64,000 nucleotides of DNA, from the NCBI RefSeq assembly GCF_013623835.1, contig NZ_JABKDE010000002.1:186001-250000 (forward strand), read 5' to 3'. The notes beneath the pieces are model-generated. The model saw nothing but the letters and a program-made list of their open reading frames with translations. It searched no databases and was not told where the DNA came from. Positions 35,635 through 45,803 of the stretch are shown here, piece after piece. The stretch's first letter is position 1, and each line of letters starts with the position of its first letter. The position numbers and the translations under genes are program-made. Origin of the DNA: Brevibacterium oceani (GTDB lineage Bacteria > Actinomycetota > Actinomycetes > Actinomycetales > Brevibacteriaceae).

Positions 35635-37700
35635 ATCCCGAAGACCTCGACACCCTCGCCGAGTACTCGACCCCCGTGCTGCGCGGCGATGAGGCCGTCA
35701 TCACGATCCGCCGTCCCGACCTCGAGTCGAACACCTACCTGTCCCAACTGTTCGCACTCACCGAGACCAGCTCCCGCCGGCTGACCCACGCATGGAACGA
35801 CTCCGCCCCTCAGGTGGGCCGGAACTTGTCGGGCTACCTCGGTGCGGAGAAGAAGGCAGCCCCTCAGCTCTTCGCCGGCCCCACCCTGGAGTCGGCGCAC
35901 CAGATCACCGACAACCACCTCGGCGTGTCCGAATTCGCCCTCGACGACACCGGGAGCCGTGCCCTCTACACCGCACGGGTGGCCGAGCCCGGTCGCTACG
36001 GCTCCGATGACGACGTCCCCGCCGCCGAGGAGGCTCCGCGGCGGATCTCGTCCTCGAAATACCTCGCCAACGGGCTCGGCTACACCACCGACCGCCCCTC
36101 CCGGGCGTTCCTCGTCGACCTCGCCGAACCCGGACTCGGGAAGGCCGGGCTGCGCGGCGCCGCCGAGGTGCCTCTGTCGACCCTGCTGACGACCCCTGAG
36201 TCCGATGTGCACGACCCGCAGTTCTCTCCCGGCGGACACTGGGCAAGTGTGATCGCCGCGGTCGAACCCGATCACGGGCGACCCGATCTGCGCAGCACCG
36301 TGTGGCTGCTCGGCCTCGAGGAGTCGCGCCCGCTCGACCTGCCGCCGATGGACGTGAGCCTGCACGTGTGGATCGACGACGACACCGTGCTGCTGCTCGG
36401 CAACGCCCTGACCCGCGACGAACTCGACTTCGTCGGGCAGATGCCCGGGCTCTTCGTCCATGACCTTCACACCGGATCGACGAGGCGGCTGACCGATCCC
36501 GAGACCGTTGCCCTGGCCCCGATCCGTCCGCAGATCAACGGGGGAGAGGCGATCGCCGTCGTCGACTCCGACGGTGCGTCCCGCCTCGTGCGCATCGACC
36601 TCGGAGCCGAGGGGCTCGGTCTCGACGAACTGACGTTCCTCAGCGACGACACGACCGTGGTCACCGGCTTCGACGTTGCTGGCTTCGAGACGGCCGCCGA
36701 CGCCGACGCCGGCACAGGCGCCGCCACCCTCGTCTTCACCGGGTCCACCCCGGAATCCCCGGCAGTGCTCGGACGTCTCGACCTCAGCACCACCTCGGCG
36801 GTGGATCTCCCCATCATCGACCTGCAGCATCCCGCGCCGGCGAACTCCGTGCTTCCCGAAGTGCTGCGAGTGCCCGGCGAAGGCGGCACGATCACCGGCT
36901 GGCTGGCGAAGCCGCAGGGTGAGGGACCGTTCCCGGTCATCCTCAACATCCACGGCGGACCCTTCGCGCAGTACACCCACTCCTGGTTCGACGAGACTCA
37001 GGTGCTCACCTCGGCCGGATACGCGGTCGTGTATTCGAACCCGCGCGGTTCGGGCGGTCGCACCCGCAGCTGGGGGACCGCCGTCCAGGGCAACATGGCG
37101 GCGCCGGCCATGTCCGACGTCCTCGCCGTGCTCGACCACGCGCTGGCGGCGAATCCGGACCTCGACGCCGGTCGCCTCGGCATCCAGGGCGGATCCTACG
37201 GCGGCTACCTCACCGCGATGACCATCGCTGCCGATCACCGCTTCCGCGCCGCGATCGTCGAACGCGGATACCTCGACCCGGACAGCTTCGTGGGCACCTC
37301 GGACATCGGACGCTTCTTCACCGAGGAATACACGAGCCGCAGCCGAGCGGCGATCGAGCGGCAGTCACCTCTGGCCCATGCGGACAAGGTGGGAACTCCG
37401 ACGCTGGTGATGCACTCGGAACTCGACCTGCGCTGTCCTTTCGAACAGGCACAGCAGTACTATGCGGCTCTGCAGCGCGCCGGCGTGGAGACCGAGATGC
37501 TCGTCTTCCCCGGAGAGAACCACGAACTCTCCCGGTCAGGACAGCCACGCCATCGCCGGCAGCGCTTCGAAGCGATCCTCGACTGGTGGGACCGACATCT
37601 GGCCGGTGCTGAGACCAGCCCGGACGATGCCGCTGCGGGGCAGGCCGCCGCGGGTGAGAGCGATGCCGCCGGTGTCGCCGGTGCCGCACCGGCCGACTGA
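35631..37700 (+). CDS. S9 family peptidase (acylaminoacyl/prolyl oligopeptidase type)
   Basis: 689 aa. The N-terminal two thirds form a beta-propeller-like region that limits substrate size. The alpha/beta-hydrolase domain (about 420-660) has the nucleophile motif GGSYGGYLT with Ser522, and then an SELDLRCP aspartate and an ENHELS histidine in order. Members cleave short peptides or remove N-acyl residues. The last 30 residues are an Ala/Ala-Gly tail. ATG at 35631 overlaps the HIT stop (ATGA); an ATG at 35622 would add 3 residues. It occupies the site where mycobacteria have pgsA-pimA, see findings. Confidence 0.9.
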   Translation: MNPEDLDTLAEYSTPVLRGDEAVITIRRPDLESNTYLSQLFALTETSSRRLTHAWNDSAPQVGRNLSGYLGAEKKAAPQLFAGPTLESAHQITDNHLGVSEFALDDTGSRALYTARVAEPGRYGSDDDVPAAEEAPRRISSSKYLANGLGYTTDRPSRAFLVDLAEPGLGKAGLRGAAEVPLSTLLTTPESDVHDPQFSPGGHWASVIAAVEPDHGRPDLRSTVWLLGLEESRPLDLPPMDVSLHVWIDDDTVLLLGNALTRDELDFVGQMPGLFVHDLHTGSTRRLTDPETVALAPIRPQINGGEAIAVVDSDGASRLVRIDLGAEGLGLDELTFLSDDTTVVTGFDVAGFETAADADAGTGAATLVFTGSTPESPAVLGRLDLSTTSAVDLPIIDLQHPAPANSVLPEVLRVPGEGGTITGWLAKPQGEGPFPVILNIHGGPFAQYTHSWFDETQVLTSAGYAVVYSNPRGSGGRTRSWGTAVQGNMAAPAMSDVLAVLDHALAANPDLDAGRLGIQGGSYGGYLTAMTIAADHRFRAAIVERGYLDPDSFVGTSDIGRFFTEEYTSRSRAAIERQSPLAHADKVGTPTLVMHSELDLRCPFEQAQQYYAALQRAGVETEMLVFPGENHELSRSGQPRHRRQRFEAILDWWDRHLAGAETSPDDAAAGQAAAGESDAAGVAGAAPAD

Positions 37701-37916
37701 GCCCATGAACTCCCGCAGCGCCGCCATGGCGATCCACCGACTCCGTCGTGAGTCTCCCTTCGAGCGTGAGTCTCCGTCCGAGAGCCTTCCCGACTTGGAG
37801 GGAAGACCCCGATGCCGATATCGTTCTCTGGGCCCACTTCGGGCTCTTGCCGAAAACCCCCAGCATCACTATTCTGCAAACACTTGCCTCCCCTCGCCGT
37901 CGACCACTGGAGAACC

Positions 37917-38396
37917 ATGAAACCTCGTAAAGCCTCACGGGTCGTATTACTCAATGAGCGCGACGAGGTTCTCCTGATTCGAGCCCAGGATCTGCTCACG
38001 CCCAGCCACCAGTGGTGGATGACCTGCGGCGGCGGTTCCGAACTCGGCGAATCCGCCGCACAGACCGCCGCACGCGAACTCGCCGAAGAGACCGGGATCG
38101 AATGCGAACCCCATGAACTCATCGGTCCCCTGGCCACGCGCGACGAAGTCTTCGAATTCACCGAGAAGAAGCTGCGGCAGCTCGAGACCTACTTCGCCTT
38201 CCGCACGACCGAGGACATCGAACTCGAGGATGCGGTGTGGACGGACATCGAGAAGCGCAGCCTCCTCGAATTCCGCTGGTGGACACGTGAGGACCTGATG
38301 TCGACGACGGAGACGATCTACCCGAAGAACCTGCTCGGCCTCATCGATCTGGCCACGACGGGCTCCGTGCCCGAAGTTCCGCTGGTCATCGACTGA
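37917..38396 (+). CDS. Nudix hydrolase
   Basis: 159 aa. The Nudix box GX5EX7REUXEEXGU is visible as GGGSELGES...ARELAEETGI (about residues 37-60). The C-terminal half has a WWTREDL motif. Such enzymes hydrolyse nucleoside diphosphates linked to other groups. The substrate is unknown; the NERDEVLLIRAQD start resembles the housecleaning group. ATG has GGAGA 5 nt upstream. The 216 bp before it shows no feature. The yebC-ruvCAB cluster follows. Confidence 0.88.
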   Translation: MKPRKASRVVLLNERDEVLLIRAQDLLTPSHQWWMTCGGGSELGESAAQTAARELAEETGIECEPHELIGPLATRDEVFEFTEKKLRQLETYFAFRTTEDIELEDAVWTDIEKRSLLEFRWWTREDLMSTTETIYPKNLLGLIDLATTGSVPEVPLVID

Positions 38397-38497
38397 GCGC
38401 CCCTGGTCCCCGGCAGCCGCCGGTGACGATGGGCAGGGAGCAGAGCGCCTCTGCGAGCATATAGACTTGAGAGGCTGAACTACAGGAAGGAACACCA

Positions 38498-39250
38498 GTG
38501 TCAGGTCATTCCAAATGGGCAACGACTAAACACAAGAAAGCTGCCATCGATGCCAAGCGCGGCAAACTCTTCGCCAAGCTGATCAAGAACATCGAGGTTG
38601 CCGCTCGCAACGGTGGACCTGATCCCGACGGCAACCCGACGCTCTTCGACGCGATCCAGAAGGCGAAGAAGAACTCGGTTCCCGCCGACAACATCACCCG
38701 CGCGGTCAAGCGCGGCGGCGGACTCGACGGCTCGGCAGTCAACTACGAGACGATCATGTACGAAGGCTACGCCCAGGGCGGCGTGGCACTGCTCATCGAA
38801 TGCCTCACGGACAACCGCAACCGTGCGGCCTCCGAAGTGCGTGTGGCCGTGACCCGCAACGGCGGCTCGATGGCCGACCCCGGATCAGTGACGTACAACT
38901 TCAACCGCAAGGGCGTCATCACCGTCAATGCGGAGGAGACCGACGAAGAGGCCGTGCTGCTGGCGACGATGGATGCCGGCGCCGAAGAGGTCAAGGAATC
39001 GGGCGACAAGTTCGAAATCATCTGTGAGGCCACCGACCTCGTTGACGTTCGTACGGCCCTCGTCGACGCCGGAATCGACTACGACTCGGCCGAGGCCTCG
39101 TTCGTCCCCGAGCTCGAGGTCAGCCTCGACGCGGCGACCGCGCAGAAGGTCTTCAACCTCATCGACGCACTCGAGGACAGCGACGAGGTCCAGAACGTGT
39201 ACTCGAACGCCGACGTCAGCGACGAGGTCCTCGCCGAACTCGATGCCTGA
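38498..39250 (+). CDS. yebC: YebC/PmpR family transcriptional regulator
   Basis: 250 aa. It begins [22 protein letters not shown], the family signature, and carries [25 protein letters not shown]. Members bind DNA and tune promoters; some (YebC2) resolve polyproline stalls in translation. GTG start with GGAAGG upstream. Its stop shares one base with the ruvC start (TGATG). TATAGA at 38460-38465 could be a -10 box, without a clear -35. Placement before ruvC is the usual arrangement. Confidence 0.95.
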   Translation: MSGHSKWATTKHKKAAIDAKRGKLFAKLIKNIEVAARNGGPDPDGNPTLFDAIQKAKKNSVPADNITRAVKRGGGLDGSAVNYETIMYEGYAQGGVALLIECLTDNRNRAASEVRVAVTRNGGSMADPGSVTYNFNRKGVITVNAEETDEEAVLLATMDAGAEEVKESGDKFEIICEATDLVDVRTALVDAGIDYDSAEASFVPELEVSLDAATAQKVFNLIDALEDSDEVQNVYSNADVSDEVLAELDA

Positions 39251-39846
39251 TGCGCATCCTCGGCGTTGACCCCGGCCTGACCCGCTGCGGGCTGGGTGTC
39301 ATCGACACCCTGCCCGCGCGGAAGGCGAGAATGGTCGCCGTCGACGTCCTGCGGACACCGTCCGCGGACTCCGTCGACCTCCGCCTCGGCGCCATCGCCG
39401 AGGCGTTCGACACCTGGCTGGACGAGTACCGTCCGGACATGGTCGCGATCGAGCGGGTCTTCGCCCGCAACGACGTCTCGACGATCATGGGCACCGCCCA
39501 GGTCTCGGGCCTGACGATGGGGCTGGCGGCCCGCCGCGGACTGCCCGTGGCCATGCACACTCCCTCGGAGGTCAAGGCTTCGATCACCGGCTCCGGTCGA
39601 GCCGACAAGAAGCAGGTGACGACGATGGTCACGCGGATCCTCGGACTCGAGGCACCGCCGAAGCCCGCCGACGCAGCCGATGCCCTGGCGATCGCCATCT
39701 GCCATTCCTGGAGAGGGGCGCTGTCGGCCCAATCCACCCCGGGGCAGAACAAGGATCTCACCCAGCGCAAGTCCGCCGGTCGGGAAGGATCGGGGCTGAC
39801 GAAGGCCCAGCAGCAGTGGGCCGAGGCTATGCGTCGAGCCACCTAG
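39250..39846 (+). CDS. ruvC: crossover junction endodeoxyribonuclease RuvC
   Basis: The 198-aa Holliday-junction resolvase cuts the two crossing strands. Acidic catalytic residues are visible: Asp in GVDPG near residue 7, Glu in IERVFA near 68, and Asp residues in [13 protein letters not shown] near 140-146. The C-terminal 40 residues are basic and low in complexity. TGATG overlap with yebC couples translation. RuvA follows after 82 bp that contain the possible start signals for ruvAB. Confidence 0.95.
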   Translation: MRILGVDPGLTRCGLGVIDTLPARKARMVAVDVLRTPSADSVDLRLGAIAEAFDTWLDEYRPDMVAIERVFARNDVSTIMGTAQVSGLTMGLAARRGLPVAMHTPSEVKASITGSGRADKKQVTTMVTRILGLEAPPKPADAADALAIAICHSWRGALSAQSTPGQNKDLTQRKSAGREGSGLTKAQQQWAEAMRRAT

Positions 39847-39928
39847 CCGCGGGCGTGCCGCACCCGGCGGGACACACGGCTCCTGCTAGGGTGTATTCGT
39901 ACACGTGTTCCCACTCGAAAGGCAGTTC

Positions 39929-40525
39929 GTGATCAGTTTCCTCAGCGGTACGGTGCATCGGATCGCAGCTGACCACCTCGTCGTCCTCACCTACGGCGTC
40001 GGCCGCAAGGTCCACGTCACCCCGGACACCCTCACGCACACCCGCCACGGAGCGGAGATCGAACTCGTCACCAGCCTCGTGGTGCGGGAGGACTCGCTGA
40101 CCCTCTACGGATTCGCCACCGAGGATGAGAACCACACCTTCGAGGTCCTTCTGTCCATCTCCGGAATCGGCCCCCGGCTCGCGATGGCCATCCTGTCCGT
40201 GATGGGTCCCGACGAACTCTCCGCGGCGATCGCCTCACAGGATGCGAACGCACTGACCAAGGTGCCGGGCATCGGGAAGAAGGGCGCCTCGCGGATCATC
40301 CTCGAACTCGAGAACAAGCTGCCGAAGCTCTCCTCCTCCACGCCCGGACCGCCCCTGTCCTTCGGCGGCGGGAACCAGCAGGTCGTCGACGCGCTCGTCG
40401 GTCTCGGCTGGAAGGAAGCACAGGCCGAGGAGGTCGTATCCGAGGTCGTCAAGGAGACCGGAGCCGAGGCCGGCACCTCCGTCATCCTCAAGGCCGCGCT
40501 CAAGGTCCTGGGTGCGCGCAAATGA
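39929..40525 (+). CDS. ruvA: Holliday junction DNA helicase subunit RuvA
   Basis: A 198-aa tetrameric protein that binds the four-way junction and loads RuvB. Domain I starts [11 protein letters not shown]. Two helix-hairpin-helix motifs appear in [13 protein letters not shown] and [19 protein letters not shown]. The C-terminal domain III contacts RuvB. I chose GTG at 39929 because the protein then begins MISFLSGTV like other RuvA proteins and AAAGGCAG lies 4 nt upstream. The ruvB ATG overlaps its stop. Confidence 0.95.
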   Translation: MISFLSGTVHRIAADHLVVLTYGVGRKVHVTPDTLTHTRHGAEIELVTSLVVREDSLTLYGFATEDENHTFEVLLSISGIGPRLAMAILSVMGPDELSAAIASQDANALTKVPGIGKKGASRIILELENKLPKLSSSTPGPPLSFGGGNQQVVDALVGLGWKEAQAEEVVSEVVKETGAEAGTSVILKAALKVLGARK

Positions 40526-41616
40526 CTTCCGGACCCGAGCACGCAGGCCGCTTCGACGCCGAGTCCTATGAGATGGACTTCGGCGACCAGGGGATGACCG
40601 GGGCCGAACGCGACCGACTCGTCTCCGGGCGCGCCGAGACCGCTGAACGCGACGCCGAGGCAGCCCTGCGCCCGAAGGGCCTGGCCGACTTCATCGGCCA
40701 GCCGCAGGTGCGCGAACAGCTCTCCCTCGTCCTCGACGCCGCGAAGGCCAGGCAGAAGGCCCCCGACCACGTTCTGCTCTCCGGGCCGCCCGGACTCGGC
40801 AAGACCACTCTGGCGATGATCATCGCCCACGAGATGAACTCGAGCCTGCGCGTGACCTCCGGTCCGGCCGTGCAGCACGCCGGAGACCTCGCGGCGATCC
40901 TCTCCTCCCTCGAAGAGGGTGAAGTCCTCTTCATCGATGAGATCCACAGGATGGCCCGAGCCGCCGAGGAGATGCTCTACGTGGCGATGGAGGACTTCCG
41001 CGTCGACGTCATCGTCGGCAAGGGCCCCGGTGCCACCGCGATCCCGCTCGACCTGCCGCAATTCACCCTCGTCGGGGCCACCACCCGCTCCGGTCTGCTG
41101 CCGGCACCGCTGCGCGATCGCTTCGGCTTCACCGCACTGCTCGACTTCTATTCGAGTGCCGATCTGCTCACCGTGCTCCATCGTTCGGCACGGATGCTCG
41201 GCATCGATGCCGAGCCTGCCGGGCTGAAGGAGATCTCCACCCGCTCCCGCGGCACTCCGCGCATCGCCAACCGGCTGCTCCGCCGAGTCCGCGACTGGGC
41301 CCAGGTGCGCGGCACCGGCGTCATCGATCTCGACGCTGCCCTCAACGCGCTGGAGGTCTACGAGGTAGACGGGCTCGGCCTCGACCGCCTCGACCGCTCG
41401 GTCCTGCACGTGCTGTGCAAACGCTTCGGCGGGGGACCGGTGGGCCTGGGAACCCTCGCGGTCTCCGTCGGCGAAGAGGCCGACACCGTCGAAACCGTCT
41501 CCGAGCCATACCTCGTGCGAGAGGGGCTCATCAGTCGCACGCCACGGGGTCGAGTGGCCACTACGGCTGCCTGGAAGCACCTGGAAATGCAGATCCCAGC
41601 AAACTATGAGTACTGA
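40522..41616 (+). CDS. ruvB: Holliday junction DNA helicase subunit RuvB
   Basis: The 364-aa AAA+ motor drives branch migration. Walker [10 protein letters not shown] is near residue 91; Walker [10 protein letters not shown] is at about 136. The sensor [18 protein letters not shown] and the winged helix at the C-terminus are complete. The first 25 residues ([15 protein letters not shown]) are acidic and variable, as in actinobacteria. ATG overlaps ruvA (ATGA). Confidence 0.97.
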   Translation: MTSGPEHAGRFDAESYEMDFGDQGMTGAERDRLVSGRAETAERDAEAALRPKGLADFIGQPQVREQLSLVLDAAKARQKAPDHVLLSGPPGLGKTTLAMIIAHEMNSSLRVTSGPAVQHAGDLAAILSSLEEGEVLFIDEIHRMARAAEEMLYVAMEDFRVDVIVGKGPGATAIPLDLPQFTLVGATTRSGLLPAPLRDRFGFTALLDFYSSADLLTVLHRSARMLGIDAEPAGLKEISTRSRGTPRIANRLLRRVRDWAQVRGTGVIDLDAALNALEVYEVDGLGLDRLDRSVLHVLCKRFGGGPVGLGTLAVSVGEEADTVETVSEPYLVREGLISRTPRGRVATTAAWKHLEMQIPANYEY

Positions 41617-41697
41617 ACCCGGCAATTGAGTTCGCCATGGGCAGTGAGGACGCACTAAGCTGGATCACTGGTTCATTCCTATGAAAGGCTGATATCT

Positions 41698-42339
41698 GTG
41701 GATTTGCTGATCCCTCTTGCGCTTGCCGCGCTGCTGATCTTTTTCCTGTTCAATTCTCGGCGTAAGCAGAAAGCGCGTGCGGAGCAGATCAAATCGGGCC
41801 TCGTGCCCGGCGCGACTGTGATGACGACCTTCGGTGTCTTCGGAACGGTCCTCTCGATCGATGAGGAGAACAATCAGGTGACCATCGAATCAGGTCCCGG
41901 CACGGTTCTGCGCGTCCACCGTCAGGCCATCGGCCAGATCGACAACCCCGAGGCAGCGACCGCCGTCGACGCACCTGCCGCCGACGTGCCAGCTGCCGAT
42001 GCCTCTGCCGCCGATGCCGAGGGGGCCGCAGCGGAGACCGATGGCGAGAAGCCTGCGATCACCGATGCCGAACTCGACGCCATGAACGCTCGCAAACGTG
42101 CCGAGAAGGACTCCGACATCGATCCCGAGAGCACAGACGTCGCCGAGTCGAGTGACACGATCGCAGGGGCAGATAACAAAGCAGTCGAGCCGGCCGACTC
42201 CGACTCCGACGGCGAAGCCGATTCCGCTGTCGTCGACGATTCCGCTGCCGACACCGACGGGGCCGATGACGCCGCCGAGATCGATTCGGACGTCGATGAG
42301 GCCGATTCGACCGATTCGGACACCGACAAGAAGAACTGA
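41698..42339 (+). CDS. yajC: YajC subunit of the Sec translocon, with a long acidic tail
   Basis: 213 aa. Residues 1-90 are a normal YajC: one N-terminal transmembrane helix (LLIPLALAALLIFFLF), a basic loop and the GLVPGATVMTTFGVFGTVL strand. Residues about 92-213 are an Asp/Ala/Ser/Glu-rich tail with repeated ADDDS-like steps, unlike the roughly 110-aa E. coli protein. YajC accompanies SecDF at the translocon. GTG start; AAAGGCTGAT upstream. secD starts 38 nt later. The acidic tail could contact ribosomes or client proteins, but this is inference. Confidence 0.9.
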   Translation: MDLLIPLALAALLIFFLFNSRRKQKARAEQIKSGLVPGATVMTTFGVFGTVLSIDEENNQVTIESGPGTVLRVHRQAIGQIDNPEAATAVDAPAADVPAADASAADAEGAAAETDGEKPAITDAELDAMNARKRAEKDSDIDPESTDVAESSDTIAGADNKAVEPADSDSDGEADSAVVDDSAADTDGADDAAEIDSDVDEADSTDSDTDKKN

Positions 42340-42377
42340 TCCGACCGCGCACTCTGCTCCCGATCGAAAGCTGAAAC

Positions 42378-44771
42378 GTGTCCGATATCGAAGAAAAGCC
42401 ACGCCCTGGTCTGCGCTTCCTGTGGCTGGTGATCGTCACCCTCGTCCTCGCCGGCGTCATCGCCGCGGGCGTCATCTGGTCGAATGCCACGGCGAGTCCC
42501 AAACTCGCCCTCGACCTCGAAGGCGGAACCTCGATCATCCTCGAACCGCAGGTGTCGAAGGATACGGACATCAGCAAGGAGCAGCTCGATCAGGCCGTGG
42601 CGATTATCCGTCAGCGCGTCGACTCGACGGGTGTCTCCGAAGCGGAGATCACGACGCAGGGCGATCGCAACATCGTCGTCAACCTCCCTGGCAACCCCGA
42701 TGAGGAGACCCGCAACCTGGTCCGCTCATCCGCACAGTTGGTTTTCCGGCGGGTCGCGCTCGTCGGAGACCCGCGGTCCCAGGAGCAGATCCAGAAAGAG
42801 CAGGAGAAGAGCGGCGAAAGCAGCGACAAAGGCGATTCCTCTGGTTCCGATGACGGACTGAGCGACGAAGAGCGCAAGCGGATCGAAGACCTCACCGGAG
42901 GCGACTCCGCGTCGCAGGGCGACGCACAGGGGCAGGACCAGGCTCCGTCCGGCGGCGGCGAGGTCGCCAAACCGGGCGGAACCACCTCGGCGAAGGACTC
43001 GGACAAGACGTCATCGACTGGTGAAGAGTCCTCGGGATCGGCGAGCGAACCCGCCTCGGAGAAGACCGAGGGCAGCGGATCGAGCGATGACACGAAGGTC
43101 ACCGACTCGACCCCGCGGCCGCTGTTCGACCCGGAGAAGGACACCAGCGAATGGCAGACCGAGGCGATCATCAAGAAGTACAGCGAGCTCGACTGTTCGA
43201 ATAAGAAGAACCGCACGGGCGGTCAGCAGCAGCCCGCTGACGAACCGGTCGTCGCATGTTCCGAAGACGGCCAGGCGAAGTACATCCTCGGTCCCGTCGA
43301 ACTCTCCGGTGACCACCTCGCCGACGCCAGCGCCGGATACCAGTCGGGGGCCAATGGCGTCCAGACCAACCAGCCGGCCGTCAACCTCAAGTTCGACTCC
43401 ACCGGTCGGGAGATCTTCAAGCAGATCACCTCGGACATCACCGGAAAGCAGCAGCCGTACAACCAGTTCGCCATCGAACTCGACGGCCTGGTGCTCTCCG
43501 CACCGACGTCGAACGCCGCAATCACCGACGGCAACGCGGAGATCTCGGGCAACTTCACCCTCGATTCGGCCCAGACTCTGGCCGATCAGCTCAAGAACGG
43601 TTCGCTGCCGTTGAGCTTCCAGGTCCAGAGCGAAGAGCAGATCTCACCGACCCTGGGATCGAACTTCCTGAAGATCGGTATCTTCACCGGCCTGGCCGGT
43701 CTCATCCTCGTCGTCATCTACTCGCTGCTGCAGTACCGGGTGCTCGGCCTCGTCACGGTCTCGAGCCTCGTGGTCGTCGGCGTGCTGACGTATCTGCTGC
43801 TGCTCCTGTCCTCGTGGAGATACGGCTACCGACTCTCGCTGGCCGGGCTCGCCGGTATCATCATCGGCATCGGCATGGCCGCGGACTCGTTCATCGTCTA
43901 CTTCGAACGCGTCAGAGACGAGCTGCGCAGCGGCCGCAATCTGCTCTCGGCCGTCGAAGTCGGTTGGGATCGGGCGAAGCGCACCATCTACGCCTCCAAG
44001 GGCGTGAACATGCTCGCCGCGATCATCCTCTACATCCTGGCCGTCGGCTCGGTGCGCGGATTCGCGTTCACCTTCGGCCTGGCCGTGATCGTCGACGTCA
44101 TCGTCGTCTTCCTCTTCACCCACCCGATGCTCGAGGTTCTCGCCCGGACGAAGTTCTTCGGCCAGGGGCATCCGCTCTCGGGCATGGACCCGCGACTCCT
44201 CGGCGTCAAACCCGCCGCCTATCGCGGGGCGCTCGGCCTGTCCATCGACGACAGCGGCAAGTCCCCGGAGGCCAGGCGACGGGAGAAGGCCCGCCTGCGC
44301 AAGGCCGGACTCACCGCCGAGGACACGTCGGCCGAGACGAGTCAGACTGCCGATGCGAAACCGGCGAAGAAGTCGAAGAAGCGCGGGTCGACCGACGGGG
44401 CCGCTGCCGCGGGACCGACGATCGCCGAACGCAGACGTCGGAAGCAGGTCGAGGAATCCGACGACGAGCCTGTGACAAAGGACGATTCGGAGGGCACGAC
44501 CTCGTCGAGCAGCGACGACTCCTTGACCGAGGCTGATGCGGCCACTGACGATTCGGCGGAGTCGAATACGTCGGCCGACGCGGATGACTCGGCCGAGTCT
44601 GAGGACTCGGCCGACTCCGAGGACACATCCGAGACCGACGGCCCGGCCGCCTCGGCGAAGGAGACCGCAGCGAAGTCCCGACTCAACGGCGGATCGATCG
44701 CCGAACGGAAGGCGGCCAGACGCGCCGCCGAGAAGAAGGCTGCCGAAGAGGGCAAGGAGGCAGACAAGTGA
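42378..44771 (+). CDS. secD: protein translocase subunit SecD, extended
   Basis: 797 aa; typical SecD is near 600. N-terminal transmembrane helix at about 14-34, then GGTSIIL. The extracytoplasmic P1 region has a long Ser/Asp/Gln/Gly-rich insert (about residues 130-245). The later helices include SLAGLAGIIIGIGMAADSFIVYFER. The C-terminal tail from about 605 is rich in Asp, Ser, Thr and Lys (TSSSSDDSLTEADAATDDS). SecD with SecF uses the proton gradient to finish export. GTG start; the stop overlaps secF (GTGA). Confidence 0.93.
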   Translation: MSDIEEKPRPGLRFLWLVIVTLVLAGVIAAGVIWSNATASPKLALDLEGGTSIILEPQVSKDTDISKEQLDQAVAIIRQRVDSTGVSEAEITTQGDRNIVVNLPGNPDEETRNLVRSSAQLVFRRVALVGDPRSQEQIQKEQEKSGESSDKGDSSGSDDGLSDEERKRIEDLTGGDSASQGDAQGQDQAPSGGGEVAKPGGTTSAKDSDKTSSTGEESSGSASEPASEKTEGSGSSDDTKVTDSTPRPLFDPEKDTSEWQTEAIIKKYSELDCSNKKNRTGGQQQPADEPVVACSEDGQAKYILGPVELSGDHLADASAGYQSGANGVQTNQPAVNLKFDSTGREIFKQITSDITGKQQPYNQFAIELDGLVLSAPTSNAAITDGNAEISGNFTLDSAQTLADQLKNGSLPLSFQVQSEEQISPTLGSNFLKIGIFTGLAGLILVVIYSLLQYRVLGLVTVSSLVVVGVLTYLLLLLSSWRYGYRLSLAGLAGIIIGIGMAADSFIVYFERVRDELRSGRNLLSAVEVGWDRAKRTIYASKGVNMLAAIILYILAVGSVRGFAFTFGLAVIVDVIVVFLFTHPMLEVLARTKFFGQGHPLSGMDPRLLGVKPAAYRGALGLSIDDSGKSPEARRREKARLRKAGLTAEDTSAETSQTADAKPAKKSKKRGSTDGAAAAGPTIAERRRRKQVEESDDEPVTKDDSEGTTSSSSDDSLTEADAATDDSAESNTSADADDSAESEDSADSEDTSETDGPAASAKETAAKSRLNGGSIAERKAARRAAEKKAAEEGKEADK

Positions 44772-45784
44772 AACGGTTCTTTGCCTGGGGCAATCGCCTC
44801 CACAACGGAGAGACGTCGATCCCCTTCGTCGGCAAGGCGAAGCTGTGGCTGAGCATCGCCGGGGTCCTCGTGATCCTGTCCCTGCTCGTGCCGCTCATCG
44901 CCGGATTCAACTTCGGCATCGCCTTCAAGGGCGGTTCGCAGTTCCAGATCGACCACGTCAGCGACACCTCGGCGCCCAAGGGTGAGGGCATCGTCAACGA
45001 TGTCGTCTCCGGTTCCGAACCGCGACTGACGCCGACCGGGGACACCGCGGTGCAGATCGAGACGAACCAGCTCTCGGACGACCAGATGCAGCAGGTCCGC
45101 GACGCACTCGTCGATGGCTACGACGTCCAGACCGAGGACGTGACCTCCACGTTCGTCGGTCCCGAATGGGGCCAGGACGTCACCGAGAAGATGGTCCGCG
45201 CGCTCGTGATCTTCGTGGCGATCGCGATGATCGTCATGGCGCTGTACTTCCGTACGTGGAAGATGTCGCTGGCTGCGATCATCGGACTCATCGTCGTCAT
45301 GGTCGTGACCATGGGCATCTACTCGGCCACCGGCATCGAGGTCACCCCCGAAGCGATCATCGGCTTCCTCACCGTCTTGAGCTTCTCGCTCTATGACACG
45401 GTCGTCGTCTTCGACAAGATCCGCGAGAATACGGCCCGATTCAAGGACAAACGCAACCTCAAGTTCTCCGAGCTCGTCAACCTCGGCGTCAATCAGACGA
45501 CCGTGCGCTCGATCAACACGACCGTGGTGTCCGTGCTGCCCGTGGCGTCGATCCTCTTCATCGGTGCGCTGGCGCTCAACGCGGGAACGCTCATCGACAT
45601 CTCACTGTCCCTGTTCATCGGTATGATTGTGGCAGCGTCGTCGACGCTGTTCGTCGCCAGCCCGCTCTACGCTCTGCTCCGTGCCAACGAACCGGCCGTC
45701 AAGGAGCAGGAAGAGGCCGTGCGTGAACTACGCTTGAGGAACGGGGAAGCAGACGTCCCACCGGTGATTCACGCCGAAGTCTGA
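44768..45784 (+). CDS. secF: protein translocase subunit SecF
   Basis: 338 aa. Six transmembrane helices are visible: one near residues 26-46, then [14 protein letters not shown], and the conserved cluster including [19 protein letters not shown] with [21 protein letters not shown]. The end is charged. It forms the SecDF pump with SecD. GTG overlaps secD. rel follows after 20 nt, so yajC-secD-secF-rel may be one transcript. Confidence 0.95.
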   Translation: MKRFFAWGNRLHNGETSIPFVGKAKLWLSIAGVLVILSLLVPLIAGFNFGIAFKGGSQFQIDHVSDTSAPKGEGIVNDVVSGSEPRLTPTGDTAVQIETNQLSDDQMQQVRDALVDGYDVQTEDVTSTFVGPEWGQDVTEKMVRALVIFVAIAMIVMALYFRTWKMSLAAIIGLIVVMVVTMGIYSATGIEVTPEAIIGFLTVLSFSLYDTVVVFDKIRENTARFKDKRNLKFSELVNLGVNQTTVRSINTTVVSVLPVASILFIGALALNAGTLIDISLSLFIGMIVAASSTLFVASPLYALLRANEPAVKEQEEAVRELRLRNGEADVPPVIHAEV

Positions 45785-45803
45785 CCCGCAGAGAGGAGAT
45801 GTA

